A program made the translations under genes and the position numbers. A stretch of DNA of 64,000 nucleotides from Selenomonadales bacterium (GTDB taxonomy: Bacteria; Bacillota; Clostridia; Christensenellales; QALW01). The notes below the pieces were generated by a model, which made no database searches, was not told the DNA's origin, and saw only the letters and a program-made list of their open reading frames with translations. Where the stretch lies: the NCBI GenBank assembly GCA_003150515.1, contig QALW01000044.1, positions 22,707 to 86,706 of the forward strand, read 5' to 3'. Shown piece after piece: positions 1 to 8,066 of this stretch. Position 1 is the first letter of the stretch. Every line of letters begins with the position of its first letter.

Positions 1-371
1 CTTATATAATAGACTATCTTGTCCGCCGAATGGGGCTCAGCTTAAAGGAGATGGCCAGCGTTATAGCGGCGCCTTTCTGGAATACCATAAACGCTCTGCC
101 CGCTCAGGAACGCGAAAGGCTCACTTATTTCCGCAACGCCTTTGCGCCTCTGCTGATCACAGGCCCGTTTTCCATTCTTCTGGGCTTTCCCAACGGCTTA
201 ATGGCCCTGAACGACAGGCTGAAACTGCGCTCCATGGTGGTGGGCGAAAAGGGGGATATGGCGTATATAGCCAGCGAGGAATGCGCCATCCGCCAAATTG
301 CTCCTGATTTAGATAAGGTCTGGTCGCCCAGGGGCGGCGAGCCTGTGATATTTACTTTGGATAAAGCATGA
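1..371 (+). CDS. Glutamine amidotransferase class II subunit of split glutamate synthase (3' end only)
   Basis: The reading frame is already open at the left edge (first complete codon at position 3), so this is the C-terminal end of a gene that starts outside the window. The visible 120 or so residues read as the end of a class-II (Ntn-type) glutamine amidotransferase domain of the GltB/GlxB kind: the segment ALNDRLKLRSMVVG corresponds to the conserved NDRxxLRP region and is followed by YIASEECAI and the terminal strand region. The catalytic Cys1 would lie upstream and cannot be checked. Role by family: it hydrolyses glutamine and passes ammonia to the FMN-containing synthase subunit encoded 80 bp downstream. 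An ATG at 30 is internal and is not a convincing start. Assignment rests partly on the neighbouring glutamate synthase genes. Confidence 0.75.
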   Translation, partial: YIIDYLVRRMGLSLKEMASVIAAPFWNTINALPAQERERLTYFRNAFAPLLITGPFSILLGFPNGLMALNDRLKLRSMVVGEKGDMAYIASEECAIRQIAPDLDKVWSPRGGEPVIFTLDKA

Positions 372-451
372 CGCGCGCTCATTGCAAAAGCCTTATATGC
401 AGCGCGCCTGTCCGGAGGCAGAGAGTTCAATTATGAAATGGGGTTTTAATT

Positions 452-1957
452 ATGGCCATTAATTATATAGAGCCGGAATATGAAATAATAAGGGATCAAT
501 CGCGGTGCATAGCCTGCCGCGTGTGCCAGAGGCAGTGCGCCAACTGTGTGCATTATCTGGACGAGGAGAGCGGCGTGATGCGCTCGGATGAATTCAAATG
601 CGTATGCTGCCATCGCTGCGTTGCTCTGTGTCCCACTCATGCGCTTAAAATTGTCAAGAGCGCTCATACCTTTAAATCCAATTATAACTGGAGCGGCGAG
701 GCCATCAGCGAAATATACCGCCAGGCTGAGAGCGGAGGGGTGCTGCTTTCCTCCATGGGCAATCCGCGTCCTCTGCCTATATATTGGGACCGCCTGCTTT
801 TAAACGCTTCTCAGGTTACCAATCCCAGCATAGATCCGCTGCGCGAGCCTATGGAAACGGTTACCTTTCTTGGGCGCAAGCCTGAACGGCTGGAGCGGAA
901 TGAAAAGGGAGACATTATATCTAATATGAGCCCTCAGCTCCGTCTGAGCACGCCCATTATGTTTTCGGCCATGAGCTACGGTTCAATCAGCTATAACGCG
1001 CACGCGTCCCTGGCGCGGGCCGCGGCCGAGCTGGGAATATATTATAACACGGGCGAGGGAGGCCTGCATGAGGATTTTTATAAATACGGAGCCAACACCA
1101 TAGTGCAGGTGGCTTCGGGCCGGTTCGGAGTGCATAAAAAATATCTGGAGACGGCCGCGGCGGTGGAAATCAAGATGGGGCAGGGGGCCAAGCCGGGCAT
1201 AGGAGGGCATCTTCCGGGCGAAAAAATAGTGGGGGACGTTTCGCGCACCCGCATGATTCCCGAGGGAACGGACGCCATTTCGCCTGCGCCTCATCACGAC
1301 ATATATTCCATAGAGGATCTGCGCCAGCTTGTTTATTCCATTAAGGAGGCGACTGAATATAAAAAGCCGGTAATAGTTAAAATTGCGGCTGTGCATAACG
1401 TGGCGGCCATAGCCAGCGGCATAGCCCGTTCGGGGGCGGACATTATAGCCATAGACGGCTTCAGGGGCGGCACGGGCGCGGCGCCCACCCGCATTCGGGA
1501 TAACGTGGGCATTCCCATAGAATTGGCGCTGGCCAGCGTGGACGAGCGCCTCAGGCAGGAGGGCATAAGGGGCAATGTTTCCATAATTGCGGCGGGCAGC
1601 ATACGCTCCAGCGCGGATATGGTTAAAGCCATAGCCCTGGGGGCGGATGCGGTATATATAGGCACGGCGTCTCTTGTTGCGCTGGGCTGTCATCTTTGCC
1701 GGAACTGCCACAGCGGCAAATGCAACTGGGGCATAGCCACTCAAAGGCCTGAATTGGTCAAGCGCCTTAATCCCGAGATAGGCGCGCAGAGGCTGGTTAA
1801 TTTAATCAGCGCCTGGACGCACGAGCTTAAGGAGATTATGGGCGGCATGGGCATAAATTCAGTGGAGGCTCTGCGCGGCAACAGGCTCATGCTCAGGGGA
1901 GTGGGCATGACTCAAAAGGAATTGGAAATTCTGGGCGTAAAGCACGCCGGAGAATAG
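452..1957 (+). CDS. Glutamate synthase FMN/Fe-S core subunit with N-terminal ferredoxin domain (GlxD/archaeal GltB type)
   Basis: 501 residues. N-terminal 2[4Fe-4S] ferredoxin module: CIACRVCQRQC at 19-29 and a second CxxCxxCxxxCP set at 50-61. The rest is the FMN-binding TIM barrel of glutamate synthase, recognisable from FSAMSYGSIS, GEGG, KMGQGAKPGIGGHLPG, the SPAPHHDIYSIEDL stretch, IDGFRGGTGAAP and the 3Fe-4S cysteine cluster near residue 413 (CHLCRNCHSGKCNWGIATQ). In this split enzyme the barrel makes glutamate from 2-oxoglutarate and ammonia delivered by the amidotransferase; electrons arrive through the ferredoxin centres. It lacks the amidotransferase and GXGXG domains of the large bacterial GltB, which are separate genes in this cluster (ending at 371, and at 4024-4746). 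The ribosome site before ATG 452 is weak (GGGG), suggesting coupling to the upstream gene. Confidence 0.9.
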   Translation: MAINYIEPEYEIIRDQSRCIACRVCQRQCANCVHYLDEESGVMRSDEFKCVCCHRCVALCPTHALKIVKSAHTFKSNYNWSGEAISEIYRQAESGGVLLSSMGNPRPLPIYWDRLLLNASQVTNPSIDPLREPMETVTFLGRKPERLERNEKGDIISNMSPQLRLSTPIMFSAMSYGSISYNAHASLARAAAELGIYYNTGEGGLHEDFYKYGANTIVQVASGRFGVHKKYLETAAAVEIKMGQGAKPGIGGHLPGEKIVGDVSRTRMIPEGTDAISPAPHHDIYSIEDLRQLVYSIKEATEYKKPVIVKIAAVHNVAAIASGIARSGADIIAIDGFRGGTGAAPTRIRDNVGIPIELALASVDERLRQEGIRGNVSIIAAGSIRSSADMVKAIALGADAVYIGTASLVALGCHLCRNCHSGKCNWGIATQRPELVKRLNPEIGAQRLVNLISAWTHELKEIMGGMGINSVEALRGNRLMLRGVGMTQKELEILGVKHAGE

Positions 1958-1973
1958 GGAGGGGAAAAGTGCG

Positions 1974-2402
1974 GTGAAAAGAGTATATGTGGATGAAAAA
2001 TGGTGTCTGGGCTGTCATTTATGCGAATATAACTGCGCCTTTGCCAATTCGGGCAAGAAAGATATGGTCAGCGCGCTTAAGGGGGTTAAGCCTAATCCCC
2101 GCATAAGGGTGGAGGAAGGCGGGGACATATGCTTTGCGGTCTCCTGCCGGCATTGTTCCGAGCCTTTGTGCGTTAAAAGCTGTATAAGCGGCGCTATGAG
2201 CGTTCATGAGGGGGTTATAAAGGTGGATCGGGAGAGATGCGTGGGATGCCTGAGCTGCGTTATGGCCTGCCCTTACGGCGCTGTGGCGGCCGGCCCTGAC
2301 GGTCCGGTGCAAAAATGCGAGCTGTGTCTGGAAAATCAGTGCGGACAGCCTGCCTGCGTTGCGGGCTGTCCCAATAAAGCCATTATATACGAGGAGCGCT
2401 AG
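1974..2402 (+). CDS. 4Fe-4S dicluster ferredoxin (CooF/HycB type) of the glutamate synthase operon
   Basis: 142 residues starting at GTG 1974, 9 nt after a GGGAGGGG ribosome site and 16 nt after the glutamate synthase core stop codon. Cysteine motifs: CLGCHLCEYNC (11-21), a CRHCSEPLCVKSC set in the middle, CVGCLSCVMACP near 90-102, and a final CELCLENQCGQPACVAGCP. This is the four-cluster pattern of HycB/CooF/DmsB-like electron-transfer subunits. It probably carries electrons between the FAD oxidoreductase encoded downstream (2745) and the Fe-S centres of the synthase core. Cytoplasmic; no signal peptide or twin-arginine motif. Confident as an Fe-S electron carrier; the redox partner is inferred from operon position. 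Confidence 0.85.
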   Translation: MKRVYVDEKWCLGCHLCEYNCAFANSGKKDMVSALKGVKPNPRIRVEEGGDICFAVSCRHCSEPLCVKSCISGAMSVHEGVIKVDRERCVGCLSCVMACPYGAVAAGPDGPVQKCELCLENQCGQPACVAGCPNKAIIYEER

Positions 2403-2744
2403 CCCCGGGAGTATGAATAGCGCCGGGAAAACGGGGGCGCGGGCGGGGATGCGTTAATGGACGCGCAGAAATAAGCGCATTTAGGGAGCTTAAACCGCGT
2501 GATTGATTAAAAGGACGGGGCAGGGCTCAATAAGGGCGCGTCCGTTTTGGCTGCGTAAAGCAAGCCAAAACTCCTATAAAGGGCGGGGCGCCCCCAAAAT
2601 GGGCAGGAGTTTCTGTTTTAAAGGCGGAAAATCAGCGCGGCAGGCTCAAAGAGCGGCGGTAAATACGCTGGGATAACGCTTGGGGCAGTCTTAAATAAGA
2701 TAATTGAGAGCAGCATTGCGCTGGAAAAGGACGGAGGTAAAAGA
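2403..2744. other. 342-bp gap inside the glutamate synthase cluster
   Basis: No convincing ORF. It contains an imperfect hairpin (GTTTTGGC arms at about 2533-2571) followed by one copy of the short CTCCTATAAAGGGCGGGGCG repeat at 2571-2595, whose flanks ACTCCT and AGGAGT can also pair. The gap separates glxD-ferredoxin from the FAD reductase and GXGXG genes, so there may be a processing or partial termination point here. No promoter stands out. Confidence 0.6.
2571..2595 (+). repeat. Short intergenic repeat, family B copy
   Basis: Reads CTCCTATAAAGGGCGGGGCG followed by CCCCC. It matches the copy at 9017-9045 (CTCCTTTAAAGGGCGGGGCG) with one substitution, and the reverse-strand copies at 35492-35522 and 47964-47997. 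Confidence 0.6.
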
Positions 2745-3995
2745 ATGAAAGCGCAGGAGAAATTAAAGGCCAAATATGTTATAATAGGAAATTCTGCGGC
2801 GGCGGTGGGCGGAGTTGAGGGTATACGGGCGGTAGAACAAAAAGAGGATATTATATTGGTTTCCTCCGAACCTCATTTCACCTACTCCCGTCCGCTTATA
2901 TCCTATCTGCTTGGCGGGCAGACGGATATGCAGCGTATAAAATACCGTTCGCCCGATTTTTATAAACAAAATAATGCCGCGCTCATGGCTGGGCGCACGG
3001 CGGTAAAAATAGAGGCGGATAAAAAAAGCGTGCTGCTGGAAAACGGAGACGTATTAAGCTATGAAAAGCTGCTTTATGCCGCCGGCAGCCGTCCGTTTAT
3101 TCCCAATCTGGAGGGCCTGGAGCAGGTGAAAAATAAATTTACCTTTATGAGCCTGAATGACGCGCTGGCTTTAGAGCGGGCGGTTAATAAGCGGAGCAGG
3201 GTGCTCATAATGGGAGCGGGGCTTATAGGTTTAAAATGCGCAGAGGGGCTTTATGAGCGCGCGGGCAGCATAACGGTGGTGGATCTGGCGGACAGGGTGC
3301 TTTCCAGCATCCTGGATGAGCGCGGAGCGGCGATTATGCTTAAGCATCTTGAGGCTAAAGGTATAAAAGTAAAGCTGAACGCGGGCGTTAAGGCTTTTAC
3401 TCCGGAGGGCGCGGTGCTGGAAAAAGAGCTGGTTCCGTTTGACGTGCTGGTTATAGCTGTGGGCGTGCGCCCCAATATAGAATTGCTCAAGGATGCCGGC
3501 GCCGACTGCGGACGCGGCGTCATTGTGGATGAACATTCGCGCACCAGCCTTAAGGATGTATACGCCGCCGGGGACTGCACTCAATGCCGGATTCTCTCAA
3601 GCGGAGAAAGCAGGATTCTAGCCCTGCTGCCCAACGCCTATATGCAGGGGGAAACGGCCGGCCGCAGCATGGCGGGAGAGGAAGCGCGGTTTGTCCAGGC
3701 AGTGCCTATGAATTCCATGGGAGTTCTGGGCCTGCATATGGTAACCTGCGGCGTTTACGAGGGGCAAAGCGTTATATCGGACGCGGACGGGAAATATAAG
3801 CGCTTGTTTGTAAAGGACGGCGTATTGAAGGGCTATATAATGCTGGGGGATGTAGAGCGCGCAGGAATTTATACATCGTTAATCCGCGAAGAAATCCCTT
3901 TAAGCGGGATAAATTTTGAGCTGCTTGCGCAGGCTCCTCAGCTTATGGCTTTTTCCAGCCAGTATAGGCGAAGCAAGCTGGGAGAAAAGGTATAA
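2745..3995 (+). CDS. FAD-dependent NAD(P)H oxidoreductase (rubredoxin/NADH oxidase-like) linked to glutamate synthase
   Basis: 416 residues; ATG 2745 follows a GGAGGT ribosome site by 7 nt. Two Rossmann folds are visible: the FAD-binding one at the N terminus (VIIGNSAAAVGGVEGIR, about 11-27, with Ser-Ala in place of the usual Gly run) and an NAD(P)-binding one (VLIMGAGLIGLKCAEGL, about 152-168), then the second FAD motif DVYAAGDCT (about 269-277). This is the class of NADH:rubredoxin reductase and nitrite reductase-like flavoproteins. In split glutamate synthase operons such a protein plausibly feeds NAD(P)H electrons to the ferredoxin subunit in place of GltD. No CxxxxC redox disulfide was seen. 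It overlaps nothing and is followed after 28 nt by the GXGXG gene. Confidence 0.85.
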   Translation: MKAQEKLKAKYVIIGNSAAAVGGVEGIRAVEQKEDIILVSSEPHFTYSRPLISYLLGGQTDMQRIKYRSPDFYKQNNAALMAGRTAVKIEADKKSVLLENGDVLSYEKLLYAAGSRPFIPNLEGLEQVKNKFTFMSLNDALALERAVNKRSRVLIMGAGLIGLKCAEGLYERAGSITVVDLADRVLSSILDERGAAIMLKHLEAKGIKVKLNAGVKAFTPEGAVLEKELVPFDVLVIAVGVRPNIELLKDAGADCGRGVIVDEHSRTSLKDVYAAGDCTQCRILSSGESRILALLPNAYMQGETAGRSMAGEEARFVQAVPMNSMGVLGLHMVTCGVYEGQSVISDADGKYKRLFVKDGVLKGYIMLGDVERAGIYTSLIREEIPLSGINFELLAQAPQLMAFSSQYRRSKLGEKV

Positions 3996-4023
3996 ATCAG
4001 TTAATAAAGAGGAGAGATTTGCT

Positions 4024-4746
4024 ATGCTGAGAATAGACGCCAGGGAAGAGGATTACCGCCTGCTGAACGAGAAAATAAGGGAATGCTCCCAAAAGGAAAT
4101 AACGCTGAATAATGTAATGGGGCAGAGGTATATTGGATGCGGCCTGGCAGGGCACCGGATTATTATAAACGGTACGCCCGGCAACGCCCTGGGCGCTTAT
4201 TTGGACGGCGCCGAGCTGATTGTCAGGGGCAACGCTCAGGATGCGGCTGGAGATACCATGGATAGCGGGCTAATAGTTATAGAGGGAAATGCAGGGGACG
4301 CCGCGGGCTATGCCATGCGCGGAGGAGAGATTTTTATAAAGGGCAGCGTAGGCTACCGCGCCGGCATACATATGAAAGAATATAATCAAAAGCGGCCTGC
4401 GCTGGTAATAGGCGGGAGCGCGGGCAGCTTTTTAGGCGAATATCAGGCGGGAGGCGTTATAATAGTTTTAGGGCTGGGCTCCCGCGGGCCGATTGTGGGC
4501 AATTTCTGCGGAACAGGCATGCACGGGGGCGAGATTTTTCTCAGAGCAGAGCTGTTTGAGGGGGCCTTGCCTAAGCAGGTATGCGCGCGCAAGGCTCAGA
4601 AAGAAGATTTGGCCCGCATAGAGGGCTATATCAGAAGCTTCTGCGATTATTTTGATTATTCTTTTTCCGAAGTATTCCAGCATGAATTTCTGGTGCTTTC
4701 TCCTAATACCGGCAATCCGTACAGGCAGCTTTATACGCCCAACTGA
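4024..4746 (+). CDS. Glutamate synthase GXGXG (alpha-subunit C-terminal) domain protein, GlxC type
   Basis: About 240 residues from ATG 4024, preceded by GAGGAGA at about 4010-4016; the frame is open further upstream but only inside the previous gene. The body is a right-handed beta-helix with regularly spaced Gly-x-x-Gly-x-Gly turns (GHRIIINGTPGNALGAYLDG, then RGNAQDAAGD, EGNAGDAAGY, KGSVGYRAG), the signature of the GXGXG domain that forms the C terminus of GltB and also occurs in formylmethanofuran dehydrogenase subunit C. Here it stands alone, as in archaeal-type glutamate synthase. Role: structural domain completing the synthase. It is the last gene of the operon and is followed by a strong terminator. 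Confidence 0.88.
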   Translation: MLRIDAREEDYRLLNEKIRECSQKEITLNNVMGQRYIGCGLAGHRIIINGTPGNALGAYLDGAELIVRGNAQDAAGDTMDSGLIVIEGNAGDAAGYAMRGGEIFIKGSVGYRAGIHMKEYNQKRPALVIGGSAGSFLGEYQAGGVIIVLGLGSRGPIVGNFCGTGMHGGEIFLRAELFEGALPKQVCARKAQKEDLARIEGYIRSFCDYFDYSFSEVFQHEFLVLSPNTGNPYRQLYTPN

Positions 4747-4849
4747 TTTTCTTTTATAAGGACGCCCGAAAGGATAAAGCCCTCTGCATGGTAGTATGTT
4801 CGGGGATTCAGCCTGTTTATCCGGAAATTGGGGCGTCTGCGCGCAGTAA

Positions 4850-4893
4850 AAAAAGCCTCCGTCCCGTTTATATTTTAGGGACGGAGGCTTTTT
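4850..4893. terminator. Bidirectional rho-independent terminator
   Basis: Perfect 16-bp stem (AAAAAGCCTCCGTCCC with its complement) around a 12-nt AT loop, flanked by A-run and T-run. It sits between the convergent GXGXG gene and the minus-strand lipoprotein gene, so it can end both transcripts. Confidence 0.9.
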
Positions 4894-4896
4894 GGT

Positions 4897-7611
4897 TTAT
4901 TCTTTAACCAGTCTGTAGCTGTATTCCGCTTGGGGTTCGCCCGAATGCTCGACGTTAAAGGTTAATTCGTACCAACCGCTTTGGGCGTTATAATAGGTTT
5001 GCCAGTAATCGTTGCCCAGATAGGACTGATCTATTTTAGTCCATTGTCCGTCTTTAAGAGTTTCCAGCCTGTAGCCCGAATAGGAGGGCACGTTGGTAAA
5101 GGTAAGGGGTATATAGCTTATGCCGCCCTTTACAGTAATCTGGGCGAGCACGTCCTGAGCCTGGACGCATTTAACCTCAATGGGGTATTGGCGGGTAATT
5201 TCTCCCAGCTCCGCCCAGGCGTGGATTTTGCCGCCCATAGCGTAGCGGTAGGCTAATTTCCAGGTGTTGAATTCCTCTGCGGGTATGCTTTTAATTACGG
5301 GGCTGTCAAAATAGAAGCTGGAGAGGGATATGGGCAGATTGATATATTCCACGGCGCCCCGGACCGTGCTGCCCGCCTTGATTACATTTCCCGCTTCGGC
5401 CGGGGGGCAGAGCTCCACCAGGGTGGAATTGCCGCAGAACATCTCTGTGCTGCGCAGATTAAAGGCGGGCTTGGAATAGTTTTTTCCGTTCAGCTCCGCT
5501 TCAAAGGACAGCAGATTGAGCATGCGGTTGGCGGTTTTGGCGTCAAAATAGTCTGAATTGATTTTGGTATAGCTGTCGGTAAAGGCAATCCACATTCCTT
5601 CTCCGGGCACATCTATGCGCTGCATGCCGTTTGAGCCTATATAGCCCGCCGTGTCATACACGGGGATTTCTGCTTCCGCGCCGTAGGTTTCTCCGGCTAT
5701 GGTATATTCAATAGGGCCGTCGTCATTTCCTATGGTTATGCCGTGCCAGCGGCCGCTGTTATGGTTATCCGCGCCCAATTGATAAAAGGCCATTCTTTCA
5801 AAGCTTACGTCCTTAACAAAGCGGTATTCAAAAATATGAGTGGCGCGGGAGACGTCGTTGGTGCGGCCGAGATAGGTTTTCAGAGTAAATTCCACGGCGT
5901 TGTCCTTGGTTATACCGGTAAATATAACCTCGGCGAGATTGGGCGCGTAATTTTTATAAAAAACTCTTACGTTTTTAAAGCCTACTATGCCTGAGGTATT
6001 TGTTCCGTCCTTGCCGTAATATAGGAAATTGCCTCCGCCGTTATTGGTGCCCCAGACGTATTCCTGGCCTTGGTCAAAGGGATCAAAGCCCACGCCGCGG
6101 ACATCGTTAATAAAGGCCAAGCCGCAGGTCTGGTCGGGGTCATAGCAGAAGGCTTCTCCGCTTGAGCCAATGGTGCTGGTCTGCCAGACTTGATGCGTGC
6201 TGTAGGCCGGCCAGCCAATCAGGCAAAGCTGGGCGTGGCTGGCCACGTTTACGGTACCCCAGTTATTAAAGGCGTTCATATATTCGTAGGTAACGCTGGA
6301 ATTGGCGGGCACCTCCAGATAGGTATATCCATGGTACCAGGAGCCGTCCAGGCCTTTATACCACTGCGCTTTAGTTACCGAGCTGTCAAATGGGTGCCAG
6401 TTCTTGGATATCTGTATGGGCACGCCCAGCGGCTCGCCCGTGTCGATATCCCTCAGCATCGGGCCGAAGCCTTCTACGGCGAAGGCGCCGCTTTTTTCAA
6501 ACATTAGGGGAACGGTTATTGTTTGCTCTGAGGGGTTCTGGATGGTGAAGCTTACTCTGTCGCAGGCGTTTTGGTTTTGTTCCTGGGCAAAGGCCGTGCC
6601 CTTAGCGCTGACCATGCGGTTTGTATTCATAACCCAAACGCCTCTGTCCGCGTCAAATTGCACAGGCACTTCTCTTCCTTCCCGCGGAGCGATCTGGCTG
6701 GCGCTGATATTTAAAGAGGCTATGGCGTTATATTGCTCGATATCCGCTTGGGATGGGGAGACGCTGGGAATGATTATAGCGCCGAAGCCCTGAAATTCAT
6801 ATTGTTTGAGGGATATTCCCGAGCAGCTCATAGTGAGGGTTTTTGAGGCCTGTTCATAGGAGAGGGAGGCGTTCTGGCTGGGCAGTATAATTGAAAGGCC
6901 GGAGCCGTCCGGGGCCTTGAGAATTATTTCCCGTCCGTTCTGCGAGGGCGAGCCGGTCATCTCTTCTGAAAATTCGAATGAATAGGTGAGGGTTGCGTCT
7001 GCAATATCATGCTGGGCAAAAAGCTGAAAATTAAGCGCAAAATACTCCGGCAGGGCTTTAATTTCCGTACGGCCTATAAAGCTGTTTGTGCGTTTGCCGG
7101 AAGAATCTGCAAAAATCATGGCTGCGGCGTCAAAGGATTGCATATACTGGCCTGATTCTATTATCCGCATATTGATTGTATTGTATTGCGCGGGCTCTAT
7201 GATATCTGTGAAAACATATTCGTCGTCGTTTATTTTTACCGAACTGAAAGTGCTTACCTGAGGCAGGCTGTTTATAACCGAGGCATTTTGAGTCATAACT
7301 TCGGACTGGCTGTATTCATCTTTCAAGGCGCCTATTCGGTTTATCATTCCGTTAGAGCCGTTGACGCTTATTCCGTAATAGCCTGTTTGGACAAAAAATT
7401 TATTATTCGGGGCGGTGCCCGTTCCTTCGGGCCACCAGGAGTATGCATAATCTCTTACGTCGGGCTGCTGGGAGTAAGTATTGCCTACATAGGGGTTTAA
7501 TTCGGAGCCTTGTTCGGGTGAAACGCTGGGAGAAGGCGAAGGGTTATCGGCGCATGAGGCCAGGGAGAGACCTATTGCTCCGGTGAGCAATAATACGGCG
7601 ACTTTTTTCAT
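4897..7611 (-). CDS. Large secreted lipoprotein of unknown family
   Basis: 904 residues. The first 20 residues form a lipoprotein signal peptide (charged start, hydrophobic core, LASC lipobox with Cys20), followed by a Ser/Pro-rich linker. The mature part is rich in Tyr, Trp, Asn, Ser and Gly with alternating short strand patterns, as in all-beta surface proteins; a distinct C-terminal module of about 100 residues has ITVKGGISYIPLTF and SGWYELTFNVEHSG. No transmembrane segment follows the signal. I recognise no catalytic motif; a carbohydrate- or polymer-binding role would be a guess. ATG 7611 is preceded by AAGGAGA, and a good sigma-A promoter lies upstream. It appears to be monocistronic. 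Confidence 0.8.
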   Translation of the reverse strand: MKKVAVLLLTGAIGLSLASCADNPSPSPSVSPEQGSELNPYVGNTYSQQPDVRDYAYSWWPEGTGTAPNNKFFVQTGYYGISVNGSNGMINRIGALKDEYSQSEVMTQNASVINSLPQVSTFSSVKINDDEYVFTDIIEPAQYNTINMRIIESGQYMQSFDAAAMIFADSSGKRTNSFIGRTEIKALPEYFALNFQLFAQHDIADATLTYSFEFSEEMTGSPSQNGREIILKAPDGSGLSIILPSQNASLSYEQASKTLTMSCSGISLKQYEFQGFGAIIIPSVSPSQADIEQYNAIASLNISASQIAPREGREVPVQFDADRGVWVMNTNRMVSAKGTAFAQEQNQNACDRVSFTIQNPSEQTITVPLMFEKSGAFAVEGFGPMLRDIDTGEPLGVPIQISKNWHPFDSSVTKAQWYKGLDGSWYHGYTYLEVPANSSVTYEYMNAFNNWGTVNVASHAQLCLIGWPAYSTHQVWQTSTIGSSGEAFCYDPDQTCGLAFINDVRGVGFDPFDQGQEYVWGTNNGGGNFLYYGKDGTNTSGIVGFKNVRVFYKNYAPNLAEVIFTGITKDNAVEFTLKTYLGRTNDVSRATHIFEYRFVKDVSFERMAFYQLGADNHNSGRWHGITIGNDDGPIEYTIAGETYGAEAEIPVYDTAGYIGSNGMQRIDVPGEGMWIAFTDSYTKINSDYFDAKTANRMLNLLSFEAELNGKNYSKPAFNLRSTEMFCGNSTLVELCPPAEAGNVIKAGSTVRGAVEYINLPISLSSFYFDSPVIKSIPAEEFNTWKLAYRYAMGGKIHAWAELGEITRQYPIEVKCVQAQDVLAQITVKGGISYIPLTFTNVPSYSGYRLETLKDGQWTKIDQSYLGNDYWQTYYNAQSGWYELTFNVEHSGEPQAEYSYRLVKE

Positions 7612-7642
7612 AATATTTCTCCTTCATAATTTAATTGCAATT

Positions 7643-7672
7643 ATTATAAGCAATTTAAAAGCGGAATGTCAA
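7643..7672 (-). promoter_or_regulatory. Sigma-A-type promoter for the large lipoprotein gene
   Basis: On the minus strand: TTGACA (7672-7667) and TATAAT (7648-7643) separated by 18 nt, both perfect to consensus, about 32 bp upstream of the start codon at 7611. Confidence 0.8.
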
Positions 7673-7706
7673 TATGGAAGTTTATTTTTTTATTTGGCGG
7701 CGGCAT

Positions 7707-7833
7707 CCCGCCCGTTTCTCCGCAGGCGCTTAAGCGCCTGCGGAGAAACAATAATGAGGCCGGCCTAGGCCGGCCGCTCTGTCCGCGGCCCATGTCCGCC
7801 GCGGACAGAGCTTTTATATAGAGCCCACCCGCG
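7707..7833 (+). repeat. Composite hairpin element, family A (reference copy)
   Basis: Order: CCCGCCCG edge (7707-7714); perfect 17-bp palindrome with TTAA centre (7715-7748); spacer CAATAATGAG; palindrome GCCGGCCTAGGCCGGC (7759-7774); second hairpin CTCTGTCCGCGG with loop CCCATGTCCG (7777-7810); edge CTTTTATATAGAGCCCACCCG. The frame matches copies at 9091, 23321, 35329, 54837 and 61057; the long stems do not. Confidence 0.85.
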
Positions 7834-7869
7834 CCGCTGAGAGACGCTGGGAAGGAGCAGCGAACGGTG

Positions 7870-8030
7870 GCCGGGGGCGGGCGGGAAAGATAAAGGGCGC
7901 CGGGCGCAAATTATGCGCCCGGCGCCGTGCGGCTTAAGCCGCACACATTTTATGCCCCAACTGGCGCCAGAGGGTTTCCTCTGGCGCCAGTTGGGGCCGT
8001 CCGGCCATCAGCCGGACGCGGGTGGGTTAA
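7870..8030 (-). repeat. Composite hairpin element, family A (reverse orientation)
   Basis: Read on the minus strand: CCCACCCGCG, small GTCCGGC/GCCGGAC hairpin, a 19-bp perfect stem (CCCCAACTGGCGCCAGAGG arm), 10-nt AT-rich spacer, GTGCGGCTTAAGCCGCAC palindrome, a GC-rich hairpin (GGCGCCGGGCGCA arm), and edge CTTTATCTTTCCCGCCCGCC. It is head-to-head with the copy at 7707, and the same five-part plan recurs at 28265. Confidence 0.8.
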
Positions 8031-8066
8031 GCCCCCGCATAAAATATGCATGATAAGTTTATTTAA

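Noticed and set aside
983..1744. Long minus-strand ORF (253 codons) opposite the glutamate synthase core
   Set aside because: Fully antisense to a clear gene; its composition is that of a reverse-frame shadow, with no ribosome site and no family pattern.
3916..4023. Upstream extension of the GXGXG gene
   Set aside because: It overlaps the end of the FAD oxidoreductase gene in another frame; ATG 4024 has its own GAGGAGA site.
7707..7833. Hairpin elements considered as plain rho-independent terminators
   Set aside because: They have several consecutive stems, often no T-run, conserved edges, and occur also where a separate terminator already exists (for example at 60979-61009, before the 61057 element). 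They may still stop transcription.
7700..8030. Serial hairpins considered as CRISPR repeats
   Set aside because: Arms differ within and between units, spacing is irregular and no spacer-repeat periodicity or cas gene exists.
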